Assembly: GCF_003253545.1 (NCBI RefSeq)
Contig: NZ_QKYV01000004.1
Span: forward strand, 1-64,000
Source of the DNA: Mesonia algae
GTDB taxonomy: Bacteria; Bacteroidota; Bacteroidia; Flavobacteriales; Flavobacteriaceae
Direction of reading: 5' to 3'
DNA length: 64,000 nt
The notes under the pieces are model-generated. The model saw nothing but the letters and a program-made list of their open reading frames with translations, was not told the origin of the DNA and ran no database searches. How positions within the stretch are numbered: the stretch's first letter is position 1; every line of letters starts with the position of its first letter. Of the stretch, positions 1 through 8,490 are shown in pieces. A program made the position numbers and the translations under genes.

Positions 1-2
1 CA

Positions 3-260
3 GCTTTTTTCACGCCTAATGAAGATGGTTATAATGACCGTTGGAACATTCAAGGGATCTCAAACCAGTTAGACGCTAAGATTTATATTTTTGATCGTTA
101 CGGAAAGCTTTTAAAGCAGTTGAGTCCAAGCAGTGAAGGTTGGGACGGAACCTACAATGGTAACCCTATGCCATCCAATGATTATTGGTTCAGAGTGGAG
201 TATACCGATACAGATGATAAACGCAAAGAGTTTAAGGCTAACTTCACCTTAAAGCGCTAA
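3..260 (+). CDS. C-terminal end of a type IX secretion cargo protein (type B sorting domain), truncated by window edge
   Basis: The frame is open from the window edge and stops at 258-260, giving 86 codons. It reads AFFTPNEDGYNDRW, then IYIFDRYGKLLKQ, GWDGTYNGNPMPSNDYWF and a final NFTLKR. This is the pattern of the gliding-motility-associated (type B) C-terminal sorting domain, which directs proteins through the type IX secretion system to the cell surface of Bacteroidota. The cargo part lies outside the window, so its function is unknown. A strong terminator follows 40 nt later. The presence of porQ further along fits a functional T9SS. Confidence 0.9.
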   Translation, partial: AFFTPNEDGYNDRWNIQGISNQLDAKIYIFDRYGKLLKQLSPSSEGWDGTYNGNPMPSNDYWFRVEYTDTDDKRKEFKANFTLKR

Positions 261-298
261 AAAGTTTATTTCCGCGAAAGCGAAAAACATCAAAATAA

Positions 299-336
299 AA
301 CCCCACTACATCTTACAAGGTGTAGTGGGGTTTTTT
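299..336 (+). terminator. Rho-independent terminator after the T9SS cargo gene
   Basis: A 12-bp perfect stem (CCCCACTACATC / GGTGTAGTGGGG, with the inner pair slipping slightly) has a short loop and is followed by TTTTTTG. An A-rich tract precedes it, so it could act in both directions. Confidence 0.9.
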
Positions 337-840
337 GTTAATAAATGATTGGGAAATTGGGTGGAAGAGGCTGGTCTTCTAAGTCCTAGATTTAATATTT
401 ACACTCGTTCTGTTTGAAACCTTCCAGAATTAATTAAAATGAAAGCGTCAATCTATCTTATAGGATATATAAATCATCTAGAAAAGAATTTGAAAAAAGT
501 TTAATAACAGTAAATTTAACGAAATAGTTAGTTATTAAAGAACGAGTTGTGGTCAAATACCAAACAAAATACCTTCATTTAAAAGTATATAAGCTTATAA
601 AAAACAAAAATTATCCTTGATAGGTGAGCTTAAAAATATTATTGAAAAAATGAAATGTGATAAATGAAATTCATAGTCTTTAGTTAAAAAATTAACTAAG
701 CTCTGCGTGAGTAATGTTGCTATTTATGAAGAGATTTGAAAAGTAAGATCTTCGGTTAAAATAAAAGTAATTACTTTCCCCTTTTGTTTCTCCTGAATTT
801 TAAGAAGTGAGTGTTTGTAGTATGTGAAAGAGTATAAAAG
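337..840. other. Gene-free stretch
   Basis: About 500 nt of AT-rich sequence between the terminator and the tRNA genes. I see no open frame of convincing length and none of the repeat families found elsewhere in the window. A weak inverted repeat (TTAGTTAA / TTAACTAA) lies near 680-699. Confidence 0.5.
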
Positions 841-924
841 TGCCCAGAATGGGAGTCGAACCCACACGCCCTAATGGACACATGGCCCTCAACCATGCCT
901 GTCTACCAATTCCAGCACCTGGGC
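841..924 (-). tRNA. tRNA-Leu (GAG)
   Basis: On the minus strand an 84-nt cloverleaf starts GCCCAGG and ends with the pairing strand plus discriminator A. The anticodon arm is CATGG-TTGAGGG-CCATG, so the anticodon is GAG. A long variable arm and a GGTTCGACTCC T-arm are present, as expected for a class II tRNA. No CCA is encoded. It is first in position and last in transcription order of a minus-strand tRNA group. Confidence 0.95.
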
Positions 925-950
925 CGAGGATTTTGAAGAGAATTAAAAAG

Positions 951-1023
951 TGATCTGGCTGGGGCTCGAACCCAGGACCCTCTCCTTAAAAGGGAGATGC
1001 TCTACCAACTGAGCTACCAGATC
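951..1023 (-). tRNA. tRNA-Lys (TTT), copy 1
   Basis: 73-nt cloverleaf on the minus strand with acceptor GATCTGG / CCAGATC. The anticodon arm is TCTCC-CTTTTAA-GGAGA, giving anticodon TTT. GGTTCGAGCCC is the T-arm. No CCA is encoded. Confidence 0.96.
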
Positions 1024-1060
1024 ATTTTTAAAAATATATATTTAAGAACTAAAATCTTTG

Positions 1061-1133
1061 TGATCTGGCTGGGGCTCGAACCCAGGACCCTCTCCTTAAA
1101 AGGGAGATGCTCTACCAACTGAGCTACCAGATC
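1061..1133 (-). tRNA. tRNA-Lys (TTT), copy 2
   Basis: Identical in all 73 nt to the tRNA-Lys 37 nt away, which indicates a recent tandem duplication or gene conversion. Same anticodon, TTT. Confidence 0.96.
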
Positions 1134-1255
1134 TAAATAACATTCTTTCCTTGAACGCGGGTGCAAATATAAGATGTATTATTAATTTATCAAGTAAATC
1201 ATCAAACAATTTTTAATATCTTTAAAAAAAAATAAATTCTCATTAATTTAAGCTT

Positions 1256-1774
1256 ATGAAAATTGTCTTGTGTGGATATATGGGATCTGGAAAATCTCAA
1301 GTTGGAAGGTTGTTAGCCAGTAAATTAGGTTTGGTTTTTTTTGATCTGGATGATCAAATTGAAAAAAATCAGCAAAAATCAGTAAAAAAAATATTTTTAG
1401 AAAAAGGTGAAATATTTTTCAGAAAAAAGGAAAATGAAGTGTTAAAAGAGCTTTTAGATGCTCCCGAAAGTTTCATTTTATCGCTAGGAGGGGGAACGCC
1501 ATGTTATGCAGACAATCTAGAAATTTTAAAAAACAATAAAGAAGTACGACTTATTTATTTAAAGGTAGAGCTAAATGAACTCACTAAGCGTTTATTTAAT
1601 GAAAAAGAGAAGAGACCTCTTATTAGTGACCAAGAAAGTCGAGAAAGCTTAAATGATTTTATTAGAAAACATTTATTTGAACGTCAGTATTACTATTTGC
1701 AAAGTGATGTGGTTTTAGATGTTTCTACATTAAGTATAGAAGAAACTGTTAATTTGCTTATAAAACAGCTATAA
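1256..1774 (+). CDS. aroK: Shikimate kinase AroK
   Basis: 172 aa, the usual length for the family. It phosphorylates shikimate at the 3-OH with ATP in the cytoplasmic pathway to chorismate and aromatic amino acids. The P-loop GYMGSGKSQVG is at residues 7-17, the shikimate-binding FFDLDDQIE near 28-36, the glycine-rich LSLGGGTPC near 75-83, and the lid arginine region EKEKRPLI near 117-124. The start is the ATG directly before KIVLCGYMG. The gene ends in a 6-nt tail-to-tail overlap with the phosphoribosyltransferase gene on the other strand. Confidence 0.95.
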   Translation: MKIVLCGYMGSGKSQVGRLLASKLGLVFFDLDDQIEKNQQKSVKKIFLEKGEIFFRKKENEVLKELLDAPESFILSLGGGTPCYADNLEILKNNKEVRLIYLKVELNELTKRLFNEKEKRPLISDQESRESLNDFIRKHLFERQYYYLQSDVVLDVSTLSIEETVNLLIKQL

Positions 1775-2269
1775 TAGTTCTGCTTTATATTCTTTGTCTA
1801 AAGACACTTTTACATTTTCACTTAATGAAGTAGAAAGAGATATCCCTTTAAAATCGGCTTTAATAGGAAATCTTTTGTGACTTCTGTCTACCAAAACGGC
1901 AGTTTGTAATTTTTTTAGAGGAACGTTTAAAAAATATTTGATACCGTAAATTAAGGTAGCTCCAGAGTTTAATACATCGTCTACCATAACGATAGATTTA
2001 TTAGTGTAAAGATCTTCACCTAATGATGTTGTTACCGTGTCTAAAGGCTTTTTTTTATTTACTTTAACTTCACAAAGGTTAATCGTAATAGGAGAGATAT
2101 CTTCTAAGCAATCTTTCAATTTTTGAGCAAAAAGATATCCACTGTTAGCGATTCCGGCAAGGATAATTTCATCTTCATCAATGTTGTTTTCATAGATTTG
2201 AAATGCTATTCTTCTTATCTTATGCTCTATTTGAGTGTGGCTTAAGATTAATGTGGCTTCTTTTTTCAT
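1769..2269 (-). CDS. Phosphoribosyltransferase family protein (PyrR-like)
   Basis: 166 aa. The 13-residue PRPP-binding motif of type I phosphoribosyltransferases is clear: SIVMVDDVLNSGATL, near residues 92-106. The N-terminal strand IILAGIANSGYLFAQKL and the late LVDRSHKRFPI also fit PyrR or hypoxanthine-type enzymes. Substrate cannot be decided from sequence alone; it may be a nucleobase salvage enzyme or a PyrR-like regulator. It lies 3 nt after the S4-domain gene on the same strand, so the two are almost certainly cotranscribed. Confidence 0.85.
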   Translation of the reverse strand: MKKEATLILSHTQIEHKIRRIAFQIYENNIDEDEIILAGIANSGYLFAQKLKDCLEDISPITINLCEVKVNKKKPLDTVTTSLGEDLYTNKSIVMVDDVLNSGATLIYGIKYFLNVPLKKLQTAVLVDRSHKRFPIKADFKGISLSTSLSENVKVSLDKEYKAELL

Positions 2270-2272
2270 AGA

Positions 2273-2665
2273 TTATTCTTTATTTTCTTTGTCCGTTGCT
2301 GGGATTTCAAACCAATCATCAATATCTCTACGATCTTTTTTAGTGGGTCTTCCAGTTCCTTTTTTTCGATAGTAATCTTTGGAATATTTTAAAAGATCTA
2401 ATTTTTCTAAATTCTCTTTAGGAGTAATATCGGTAATATAAATGCTCACCAACTTAGCACCTACCCGAGATGGAGGTAAATCTAAAACTTCAATTTTATA
2501 ATTAATTTGGTTTTTTCTTACTTCAATTTTATCTGTAGGAAAAACATCACGAGAAGGTTTAACACTATCTCCATTTATTTTTACGTGTCCTTTTTTACAA
2601 GCATTAGTAGCAATACTCCTAGTTTTAAAATAACGAACACACCATAAAAACTTGTCTACTCTCAT
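2273..2665 (-). CDS. S4-domain RNA-binding protein (Hsp15/HslR family)
   Basis: 130 aa. MRVDKFLWCVRYFKTRS at the N-terminus followed by ACKKGHVKINGDSVKPSRDV is a textbook S4 RNA-binding domain, and the basic tail (KKGTGRPTKKDRRDID) is typical of Hsp15. Family members bind the 50S subunit carrying a stalled nascent chain and help recycle it. First gene of a two-gene minus-strand unit with the phosphoribosyltransferase. Transcribed divergently from the FKBP lipoprotein gene across a 74-nt spacer. Confidence 0.88.
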   Translation of the reverse strand: MRVDKFLWCVRYFKTRSIATNACKKGHVKINGDSVKPSRDVFPTDKIEVRKNQINYKIEVLDLPPSRVGAKLVSIYITDITPKENLEKLDLLKYSKDYYRKKGTGRPTKKDRRDIDDWFEIPATDKENKE

Positions 2666-2739
2666 AGTTGTTTAATTTTAAACTTTAAGTCAAAACAAAA
2701 ATATAAGAAAATTGTATCTTGCACGCTTAAAAAGCATAA

Positions 2740-3684
2740 ATGATGAAATATAAACTGATTTTTACATTAATGATTGCCGCAATTGCTCTTGTGTCTTGTA
2801 ATGACGACGATGACGGAGGGAGTGGAAATAATTACAGAGATAGAGCTGAAGTAGCTGCAGAAAATCAACAAGAGATTTTAACTTTCTTAGAGACTCACTT
2901 CTACCGTTTAGAAGATAATCCAGATAACGCAAATTACCAAATTATGGTTTTTGACACCATTGCTGGCGAGAATGCAGGAGAAACAGCACTCATAGATTCG
3001 GAGTTATTAAAATCTAAATCAGTTTCTGATGGAGAAGTAGACTATACATTGTACTATCTGCAGGTAAGAAAAGGTTTTGAACAAGAATATCAGCCTACGT
3101 TTGCCGATCGTGTCTTAGTGACTTATAAAGGAGAACTTTTAGATGGAGAGCTTTTTGATCAAAGTATGAATCCTACTAATTTTAATTTAGCCGATATTGG
3201 AGATGGTGGTTTTATAACTGGTTTTATTGAAGGTATTAATGAATTTAAAGGAGCTTCTGGTTTTGTATCTAATGAAGATGGTACAGTTGCTTATAATGAT
3301 GATTTCGGAATCGGAGCGGTATTTATTCCTTCTGGATTAGGTTATTTTGCTGAACCACCAATAGCATCTCCTATACTGGCTTATGAATCCTTAATTTTTT
3401 CATTCCAGTTATATAAGGGGATTCAGATAGATCATGATAATGATGGTATTCCTTCATATATGGAAGATGCTAATAATGATTCTTATTTATTGAATGATGA
3501 TTTTGATGGAGATCGTTTGGCCAATTTTTCTGACACCGATGATGATAATGATGGAGTGTTAACTATAGATGAAATTGAAGTGAATGATGCTAATGGGGAT
3601 GGTTGGATTTCTCCAGATGAAATTATTTTAACAGATTCTAATAACGATGGAACTCCAGATTATTTGGATCCTGATGTATTTTAA
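2740..3684 (+). CDS. FKBP-type peptidyl-prolyl isomerase-like lipoprotein with C-terminal calcium-binding repeats
   Basis: 314 aa. A lipoprotein signal ends in IALVSC (lipobox, Cys about residue 20) followed by an acidic DDDDGGSG linker typical of surface-exposed Bacteroidota lipoproteins. Residues ~115-230 have FKBP features: DRVLVTYKGELLDGELFDQS, ITGFIEGINEFKG and IPSGLGYF. The last ~80 residues are Asp/Asn-rich: DHDNDGIPSYMEDANND, DGDRLANFSDTDDDNDG, DANGDGWISPDE and DSNNDGTPDYLDP. These look like thrombospondin type 3 or EF-like calcium loops. Two adjacent ATGs open the frame; either could be used. Likely an envelope folding factor stabilised by calcium. A terminator follows. Confidence 0.85.
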   Translation: MMKYKLIFTLMIAAIALVSCNDDDDGGSGNNYRDRAEVAAENQQEILTFLETHFYRLEDNPDNANYQIMVFDTIAGENAGETALIDSELLKSKSVSDGEVDYTLYYLQVRKGFEQEYQPTFADRVLVTYKGELLDGELFDQSMNPTNFNLADIGDGGFITGFIEGINEFKGASGFVSNEDGTVAYNDDFGIGAVFIPSGLGYFAEPPIASPILAYESLIFSFQLYKGIQIDHDNDGIPSYMEDANNDSYLLNDDFDGDRLANFSDTDDDNDGVLTIDEIEVNDANGDGWISPDEIILTDSNNDGTPDYLDPDVF

Positions 3685-3695
3685 AAACAACTTTT

Positions 3696-3729
3696 AAAAA
3701 GCCTCAATTTTTTAATTGAGGCTTTTTTA
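3696..3729 (+). terminator. Rho-independent terminator after the FKBP lipoprotein gene
   Basis: Stem AAGCCTCAATT / AATTGAGGCTT with a TTTTT run behind it and an A run in front. Confidence 0.9.
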
Positions 3730-3783
3730 TCTTCTATCCCTGAAAATAAAAACCTTGCTATTTCGTTTCCTATCATAAATGGT

Positions 3784-3791
3784 TACTTTTG
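3784..3791 (+). promoter_or_regulatory. Bacteroidota -7 element (TAnnTTTG) before porQ
   Basis: TACTTTTG matches the TAnnTTTG consensus. It lies inside the longest possible frame of the next gene, 5 nt before the ATG at 3797, which argues for that ATG as the start and for a very short or absent leader. No good -33 TTTG is visible at the right spacing. Confidence 0.5.
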
Positions 3792-3796
3792 CCGCT

Positions 3797-4816
3797 ATGC
3801 AAAAAATAGGGTTATTACTCTTTATATTCTTATGTTCGTTCAATTTGTCAGCTCAAATTGGAGGGCAATCCACTTACCAGTTTCTTAATTTGGTAGCTTC
3901 TCCAAGACAAGCTGCATTAGGAGGAAAGAATATTACAGCCTATGATTATGATCCTACCGCAGCTATTTACAATCCTTCATTGATAAATTATAGAATGGAT
4001 AATCAGCTATCGGTTAACTATGTTAACTATTTAGGTGATGTGAACTATGGTACAGCTTCGTACGCTTATTTGTTTGACAGAAGAACTCAGGTTTTTCATA
4101 CAGGGATTACCTATGTAAACTATGGTACCTTTGATGGATATAATGAATTTGGAGAGGCTACAGGAGAATTTAGTGGTGGGGAAGCTGCACTTTCATTTGG
4201 TTATGCTTATAATATACCGTGGTCAGATTTTTATGTAGGCGCTAATGTGAAATTGATTTCTTCCAAATTAGAGCAGTATTCTTCTTTTGGAGGTGCGGTA
4301 GATTTAGGAGTAACTTACTTTTATGAAGACTGGGATTTGGTGGTAGCAGGAGTCATTAGAAATATTGGTACTCAATTTACTCCTTATGATGAAATTTACG
4401 AAAAAATCCCGCTAGAAGTCAATTTAGGGATTTCACAGAAAGCTAAAAACATTCCTATTCGTTGGCATGTTACATTAGAGAATTTACAAGAATGGAATAT
4501 TGCGTTTAGTAATTCGGCGAGGAACGAGACCGATTTAGAAGGAAATGTAGAAGAAGATGATCCTAGTTTCTTTAACAATGTACTAAGACACACTATTCTT
4601 GGTGCAGAAATTTTCCCTGAAGGAGGTTTTAATTTGAGATTAGGATATAGCTTTAGACGCGGCGAAGAACTAAGAATAGTAGATCAGCGTTCGTTTGCAG
4701 GAATTAGTGGTGGTTTGTCGGTTAAATTTAATAAAATCCGCTTAAGCTACAGCTATGCAAGATACAGCAGTGCGGCAAGTTCTAGCTTTTTTGGAATGCA
4801 AATTAATTTACAGTAA
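3797..4816 (+). CDS. porQ: Type IX secretion system protein PorQ
   Basis: 339 aa from the chosen start. The frame could begin at 3779, but that would place a promoter -7 box inside the gene. The ATG at 3797 gives a clean signal peptide (MQKIGLLLFIFLCSFNLSAQ). The mature part begins IGGQSTYQFLNLVASPRQAALGG and continues with DPTAAIYNPSL, the hallmark of the PorQ/PorV-like outer-membrane beta-barrel family, and ends in alternating strands to IRLSYSYARYSS. PorQ belongs to the T9SS outer-membrane attachment machinery together with PorU, PorV and PorZ. No other T9SS genes are next to it. Confidence 0.88.
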   Translation: MQKIGLLLFIFLCSFNLSAQIGGQSTYQFLNLVASPRQAALGGKNITAYDYDPTAAIYNPSLINYRMDNQLSVNYVNYLGDVNYGTASYAYLFDRRTQVFHTGITYVNYGTFDGYNEFGEATGEFSGGEAALSFGYAYNIPWSDFYVGANVKLISSKLEQYSSFGGAVDLGVTYFYEDWDLVVAGVIRNIGTQFTPYDEIYEKIPLEVNLGISQKAKNIPIRWHVTLENLQEWNIAFSNSARNETDLEGNVEEDDPSFFNNVLRHTILGAEIFPEGGFNLRLGYSFRRGEELRIVDQRSFAGISGGLSVKFNKIRLSYSYARYSSAASSSFFGMQINLQ

Positions 4817-4840
4817 TTAGTCAAAAACTGATAAGTCTTT

Positions 4841-5068
4841 TTAGTTAGCAGAAGTGATTTTTTGTTTTCTGCCGATAGAAAAATAAAGCAAAGTTCCTAT
4901 TAAGTTTAAAAAGAGTACGACTAGTACCCAAATGATTTTATCATTTCCTTTAAAGTCACTCTTTAAAATATCGATTAAAGCTATTACAGGTAATAAAAAA
5001 CCTACAATAAGCAAAACGATTAAAATTGTCTGCCAAATTCCAATAATTTCCATTCCTATGTAAATCAT
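4841..5068 (-). CDS. Small two-helix membrane protein, PLDc_N (phospholipase D N-terminal-like) domain
   Basis: 75 aa. Helix 1 is about residues 10-34 (GIWQTILIVLLIVGFLLPVI) and helix 2 about 46-64 (IIWVLVVLFLNLIGTLLYF). The pattern LIDILKSDFKGNDKIIWVLVVLFLNLIGTLLYFSIGR is that of the PLDc_N domain, found alone or at the start of cardiolipin synthases. Role unknown when alone. A shorter start (MEIIGIW) at 5053 is possible. Confidence 0.75.
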   Translation of the reverse strand: MIYIGMEIIGIWQTILIVLLIVGFLLPVIALIDILKSDFKGNDKIIWVLVVLFLNLIGTLLYFSIGRKQKITSAN

Positions 5069-5119
5069 TTAGTTAGTATGTAATTTTTGCAATATATTAA
5101 AATAATATAGTTGTGGAGA

Positions 5120-7483
5120 CTAATTAAAACTAAATCCGAGACCTATTTTAAAAGTAAAATTATCATCAAAGCTGTCGAGATGATACGCTCCGTAGCGATA
5201 AAAAGCTCCGGCGTTGATGCTAAAATATCCCATATTAAAGTAATTGATCTTTACTAATCTTCCAAGTTGTAAACCTGCTTCTAAGTATATATTTTTTTTG
5301 GTTTTGAAATTTAGAGTATGATCGTCTAGATTTCCCCAACCAAAATTATGATGTATAATAATTTCAGGATTAAAATCTCCTTTCTTAAAAAGTAAAGATC
5401 CAAAATTATGAGAAAGAAAGAGATCTACATATTCTTGAGATAAAAACTCATACGGAGTTTGAGTTTGAAACGTGTTCTCAATTAAAAATAATATATCTGG
5501 ATCATAGCTGCCTTCTCCCGTAAACATAAGTCCGTTTGGTAAAACTTTATTGATGTACCCTGCTTGTAGTCGGTAAGAGGTTTCTCCGAAATTGCGAAGA
5601 AAGAAATCTTGTTCTACTCTAAATTCAATTTTTTGGTAATCAAGCTCTCCCTCCAAAATATTATCAAAACCTTTGGTGTAATTGAGCGTAAAAACGGGGT
5701 AAGAAGTTCCTAAACTTACATTTTGATGTGGAGTTTGAATCAATTTCTCCCTAAAAGCATATCTCAATCTCACACTAGCGGCAGTATGTTGATAGTCGTT
5801 GGGAATAAATACTGGGGTTTCAAAACCATAATTTCCTAACGGAGAAATTTTATCTTGCTGGCCTGAAACATTTACTTTTAAATATTTGAAAATTCTAAAA
5901 CCAGTTTCTATTTTATATTGCTGTAAATGATCCATTTTTGAAGCCATAAAATCTCGCAAACCACCAAAAATTTGATTAGATATTGGTAACCCATAACTTC
6001 CAATTTCCTTTACATTGTTTTGGTAAGAGGTTTTTATAAAAAACTCATTTTCTCTATTTATAATATGTTTTGCTTCTAAGCCGTATTTCCAACGATTATC
6101 TTGTAATCCGTATCCAAAAAAGCCTCCAAGACTCGTGTCTTTAAATAGTTTTTCATTCGTATAAAGTCCGGTTCCTAATCGATAACCCTCAAACTGATTG
6201 TAAATAAATGTTTTGGTAAGATCGATATCTATAAATTTCACGGGGATTCTACCTTGTGGTAGTTTTTCCATATAAGAAAGAATGCGATCAAATTTATATT
6301 TTTCTCCCAAGCTATCCATTACTTGGTAGGTGATTGCTTCTTTATTCCGTAAAGGGTCTACACGATATTGAGTCCAAAATAAGCTATCTCTTTTTGCGGC
6401 TTGCTCTTCAATTTTTACGCTTAACGCGGAAAACTCTTTCTTCTTGATTTCTGAATTAAAATCAACCTCATTAATATAGCTTTTCCCATTTACTTTTAAA
6501 ATATCTCCATCTTCAGAGACCGTATGGACTTGAAGCTCGTAATTCAACTGTTCGGGAAACCAATATTTATTTTCTAAAAATTGATATTGTTGCTGAATTT
6601 TTAAATCCATTTTAAGCCCATTTGCAGGTTCTGCAATTACGTTTTGTAAGGCATAATTATTTGTATTAATGTAAAGAACACCTTTTAAACCTTCAAAGTT
6701 TTTATTGGGAATTGGTTTAAATGAAATTAAGTGAATTTTATCTTCTCCTTTATATAGAGTTTCCGTTAAACGGAATTCATATTTTTTTAAAGCACCATTA
6801 CTAATAGGATTAAGGAAAGGAATTTCTAAAAGCTTAATGTTTTCATCATAAAATGAAAAGGGTTGCATATCGGTAGCTAAAGTTGCGAAATACGGATTCT
6901 TAAAACCAGAAACCTTATTGCCAATTACAGTTTCTTCACTTAAATTGGGAGCAATAAATTTTTTCTGGGTAACCGATTCCATCACAGTAAGATGTCCTCC
7001 TTTAAAAACACTGTTCATAACAGAGTCTGTCTCCTTATCTGTGGCGACAAAATCGAAAATAGTTTTGTTGTAAGATGTGTATTGAAAAGACTTAATGTTA
7101 TTAGGGTTGTTTTCTTCTCGTTTAGCAATCACTTTTTCTATAATTGCGTGAGCAGGATTTTTGGCAGAGAGAATTACTTCTTCTAATTGATCTTCTTTAG
7201 GAGAAAGAGAAATCCTTAAATAATTATGACCGCTTATTTGTAAGGTTTTAGATTCAAAACCTAGATAACTACACGTAATTGTATTAATTTTTTCATTCTG
7301 TTTTATGGTAAACATCCCGTCAATGTCTGTAATAACCCCTGTTTTTGTGTTGTGGTTAATGGTGATGTTTACAAAAGCTAAAGGCTCTCTGGTTTCTTCA
7401 TTAATAATAATTCCGCTAAGGTCAGCTTGTGCGCTTAAAGAAGAAACGATAAAGGCTAAGCATAAAAAAAGAAGCTTTTTCAT
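5120..7483 (-). CDS. DUF5686 family outer-membrane protein with carboxypeptidase-like regulatory domain
   Basis: 787 aa. Signal peptide MKKLLFLCLAFIVSSLSAQA, then a carboxypeptidase D-regulatory-like beta-sandwich at residues ~22-95 (ADLSGIIINEETREPLAFVNI). A long DUF5686 region of strand-rich sequence follows, ending in the aromatic terminal strand FKIGLGFSFN typical of outer-membrane barrels. Family members are widespread in Bacteroidota and of unknown function. Transcribed divergently from cmk. Confidence 0.85.
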   Translation of the reverse strand: MKKLLFLCLAFIVSSLSAQADLSGIIINEETREPLAFVNITINHNTKTGVITDIDGMFTIKQNEKINTITCSYLGFESKTLQISGHNYLRISLSPKEDQLEEVILSAKNPAHAIIEKVIAKREENNPNNIKSFQYTSYNKTIFDFVATDKETDSVMNSVFKGGHLTVMESVTQKKFIAPNLSEETVIGNKVSGFKNPYFATLATDMQPFSFYDENIKLLEIPFLNPISNGALKKYEFRLTETLYKGEDKIHLISFKPIPNKNFEGLKGVLYINTNNYALQNVIAEPANGLKMDLKIQQQYQFLENKYWFPEQLNYELQVHTVSEDGDILKVNGKSYINEVDFNSEIKKKEFSALSVKIEEQAAKRDSLFWTQYRVDPLRNKEAITYQVMDSLGEKYKFDRILSYMEKLPQGRIPVKFIDIDLTKTFIYNQFEGYRLGTGLYTNEKLFKDTSLGGFFGYGLQDNRWKYGLEAKHIINRENEFFIKTSYQNNVKEIGSYGLPISNQIFGGLRDFMASKMDHLQQYKIETGFRIFKYLKVNVSGQQDKISPLGNYGFETPVFIPNDYQHTAASVRLRYAFREKLIQTPHQNVSLGTSYPVFTLNYTKGFDNILEGELDYQKIEFRVEQDFFLRNFGETSYRLQAGYINKVLPNGLMFTGEGSYDPDILFLIENTFQTQTPYEFLSQEYVDLFLSHNFGSLLFKKGDFNPEIIIHHNFGWGNLDDHTLNFKTKKNIYLEAGLQLGRLVKINYFNMGYFSINAGAFYRYGAYHLDSFDDNFTFKIGLGFSFN

Positions 7484-7528
7484 AGAGTAGGTGTGGCAAA
7501 TTAATTATATTTTCGTGCTAAAGCCATA

Positions 7529-7560
7529 TTGATTAACGAATATAAACAAACCTACTTTTG
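7529..7560 (+). promoter_or_regulatory. Putative promoter overlapping the cmk start codon
   Basis: TTG at 7529-7531 and TACTTTTG at 7553-7560 are 21 nt apart, a good Bacteroidota promoter. The last three bases of the -7 box are the only usual start codon (TTG) for cmk, so the two readings conflict; see the findings. Confidence 0.5.
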
Positions 7561-8253
7561 AAAAAAATAATAATTGCCATAGACGGTTTTTCGTCCACAG
7601 GAAAAAGTACTGTTGCTAAGCAACTTGCGAAAGCATTAGGATATGTTTATATAGATACGGGAGCGATGTATCGTGCCGTGACGTTGTTTGCGATGAATCA
7701 TAATTTAGTAGGACAAGGCTATTTACGCGAAAAAGAACTAGAAGAGAAATTAAGCGAAATACAAATTCATTTTAAGCTCAATCCCACCACCGATGTTGCT
7801 GATGTTTACCTTAATGGAGAAAATGTAGAGAGAAAAGTAAGAACGTTAGAGGTTTCTCAATATGTAAGTCCTATCGCTACAGTTTCTGCGGTAAGAAGAA
7901 AATTGGTAGAACAACAACAAAAAATGGGAGAGGAGAAAGGTATTGTGATGGATGGTCGTGATATTGGAACAGTAGTTTTTCCTAAAGCCGAATTGAAATT
8001 ATTTATGACTGCTTCCGCGGAAAAAAGAGCAAGACGTCGTCATGACGAATTGTTAGAACGAGGAGAACATGTAAGTTATGAAGATGTATTAGAAAATGTA
8101 GTCACTAGAGATAAAATTGATGTTTCTAGGGAAGATTCGCCATTGGTGAAAGCTGAAAGTGCTATAGAAATTGATAATAGCAACCTAACTTTACAAGAAC
8201 AGTTTGATAAAATACTCAGTTTGTCTAAAAAGAGTATTTCAGAGGCATCTTAA
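7558..8253 (+). CDS. cmk: Cytidylate kinase (CMP/dCMP kinase)
   Basis: 231 aa, the normal size. It transfers phosphate from ATP to CMP or dCMP in the cytoplasm. The P-loop IAIDGFSSTGKSTVAKQLA is at residues ~6-24, YIDTGAMYRAVT near 31-42, VMDGRDIGTVVFP near 134-146 and the lid AEKRARRRHDELL near 157-169. The start is uncommon: TTG at 7558 is the only ATG/GTG/TTG/CTG codon except CTA/CTT between the upstream in-frame stop (7543-7545) and the P-loop. If the -7 box over this TTG is real, translation may start at a nearby ATA or ATT instead. rpsA follows in the same direction, a common arrangement (cmk-rpsA). Confidence 0.93.
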   Translation: MKKIIIAIDGFSSTGKSTVAKQLAKALGYVYIDTGAMYRAVTLFAMNHNLVGQGYLREKELEEKLSEIQIHFKLNPTTDVADVYLNGENVERKVRTLEVSQYVSPIATVSAVRRKLVEQQQKMGEEKGIVMDGRDIGTVVFPKAELKLFMTASAEKRARRRHDELLERGEHVSYEDVLENVVTRDKIDVSREDSPLVKAESAIEIDNSNLTLQEQFDKILSLSKKSISEAS

Positions 8254-8335
8254 AAACTATTTTCTTTCAATAGAGAGGATTATTTCTCATATTAACTTCG
8301 TTAAAAATCATAAATCTATAATTTAGGTTTAAAGG

Positions 8336-8366
8336 TTTGAATATCAAAAAATAAGTTGTATTTTTG
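8336..8366 (+). promoter_or_regulatory. rpsA promoter
   Basis: TTTG (8336-8339), 19 nt, then TATTTTTG (8359-8366). Both boxes and the spacing match the housekeeping promoter of Bacteroidota. Transcription should start near 8371. Confidence 0.8.
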
Positions 8367-8370
8367 CACT

Positions 8371-8490
8371 CCTTTTTGCAACGTTTCGGAAAAGAGAAAG
8401 GGAATATATAATCTATTTTTATAAACACTTCTGTGTTTCAGTTGTTTAAATCTTCCGAAGAGATTACAGAATACAAATTTATAATCAGCA
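8371..8490 (+). promoter_or_regulatory. Structured rpsA leader, possible S1 autoregulatory site
   Basis: About 120 nt between the likely transcription start and ATG. It can fold into an outer pairing TTCGGA (8385-8390) with TCCGAA (8454-8459) enclosing the hairpin AAACAC-TTCT-GTGTTT (8423-8438). S1 is known to repress its own mRNA in other bacteria; that this leader does so is inference. Confidence 0.4.

Noticed and set aside
3779-3796. Upstream start of porQ
   Set aside because: It would place a promoter -7 box in the coding sequence and spoil the signal peptide; the ATG at 3797 is better.
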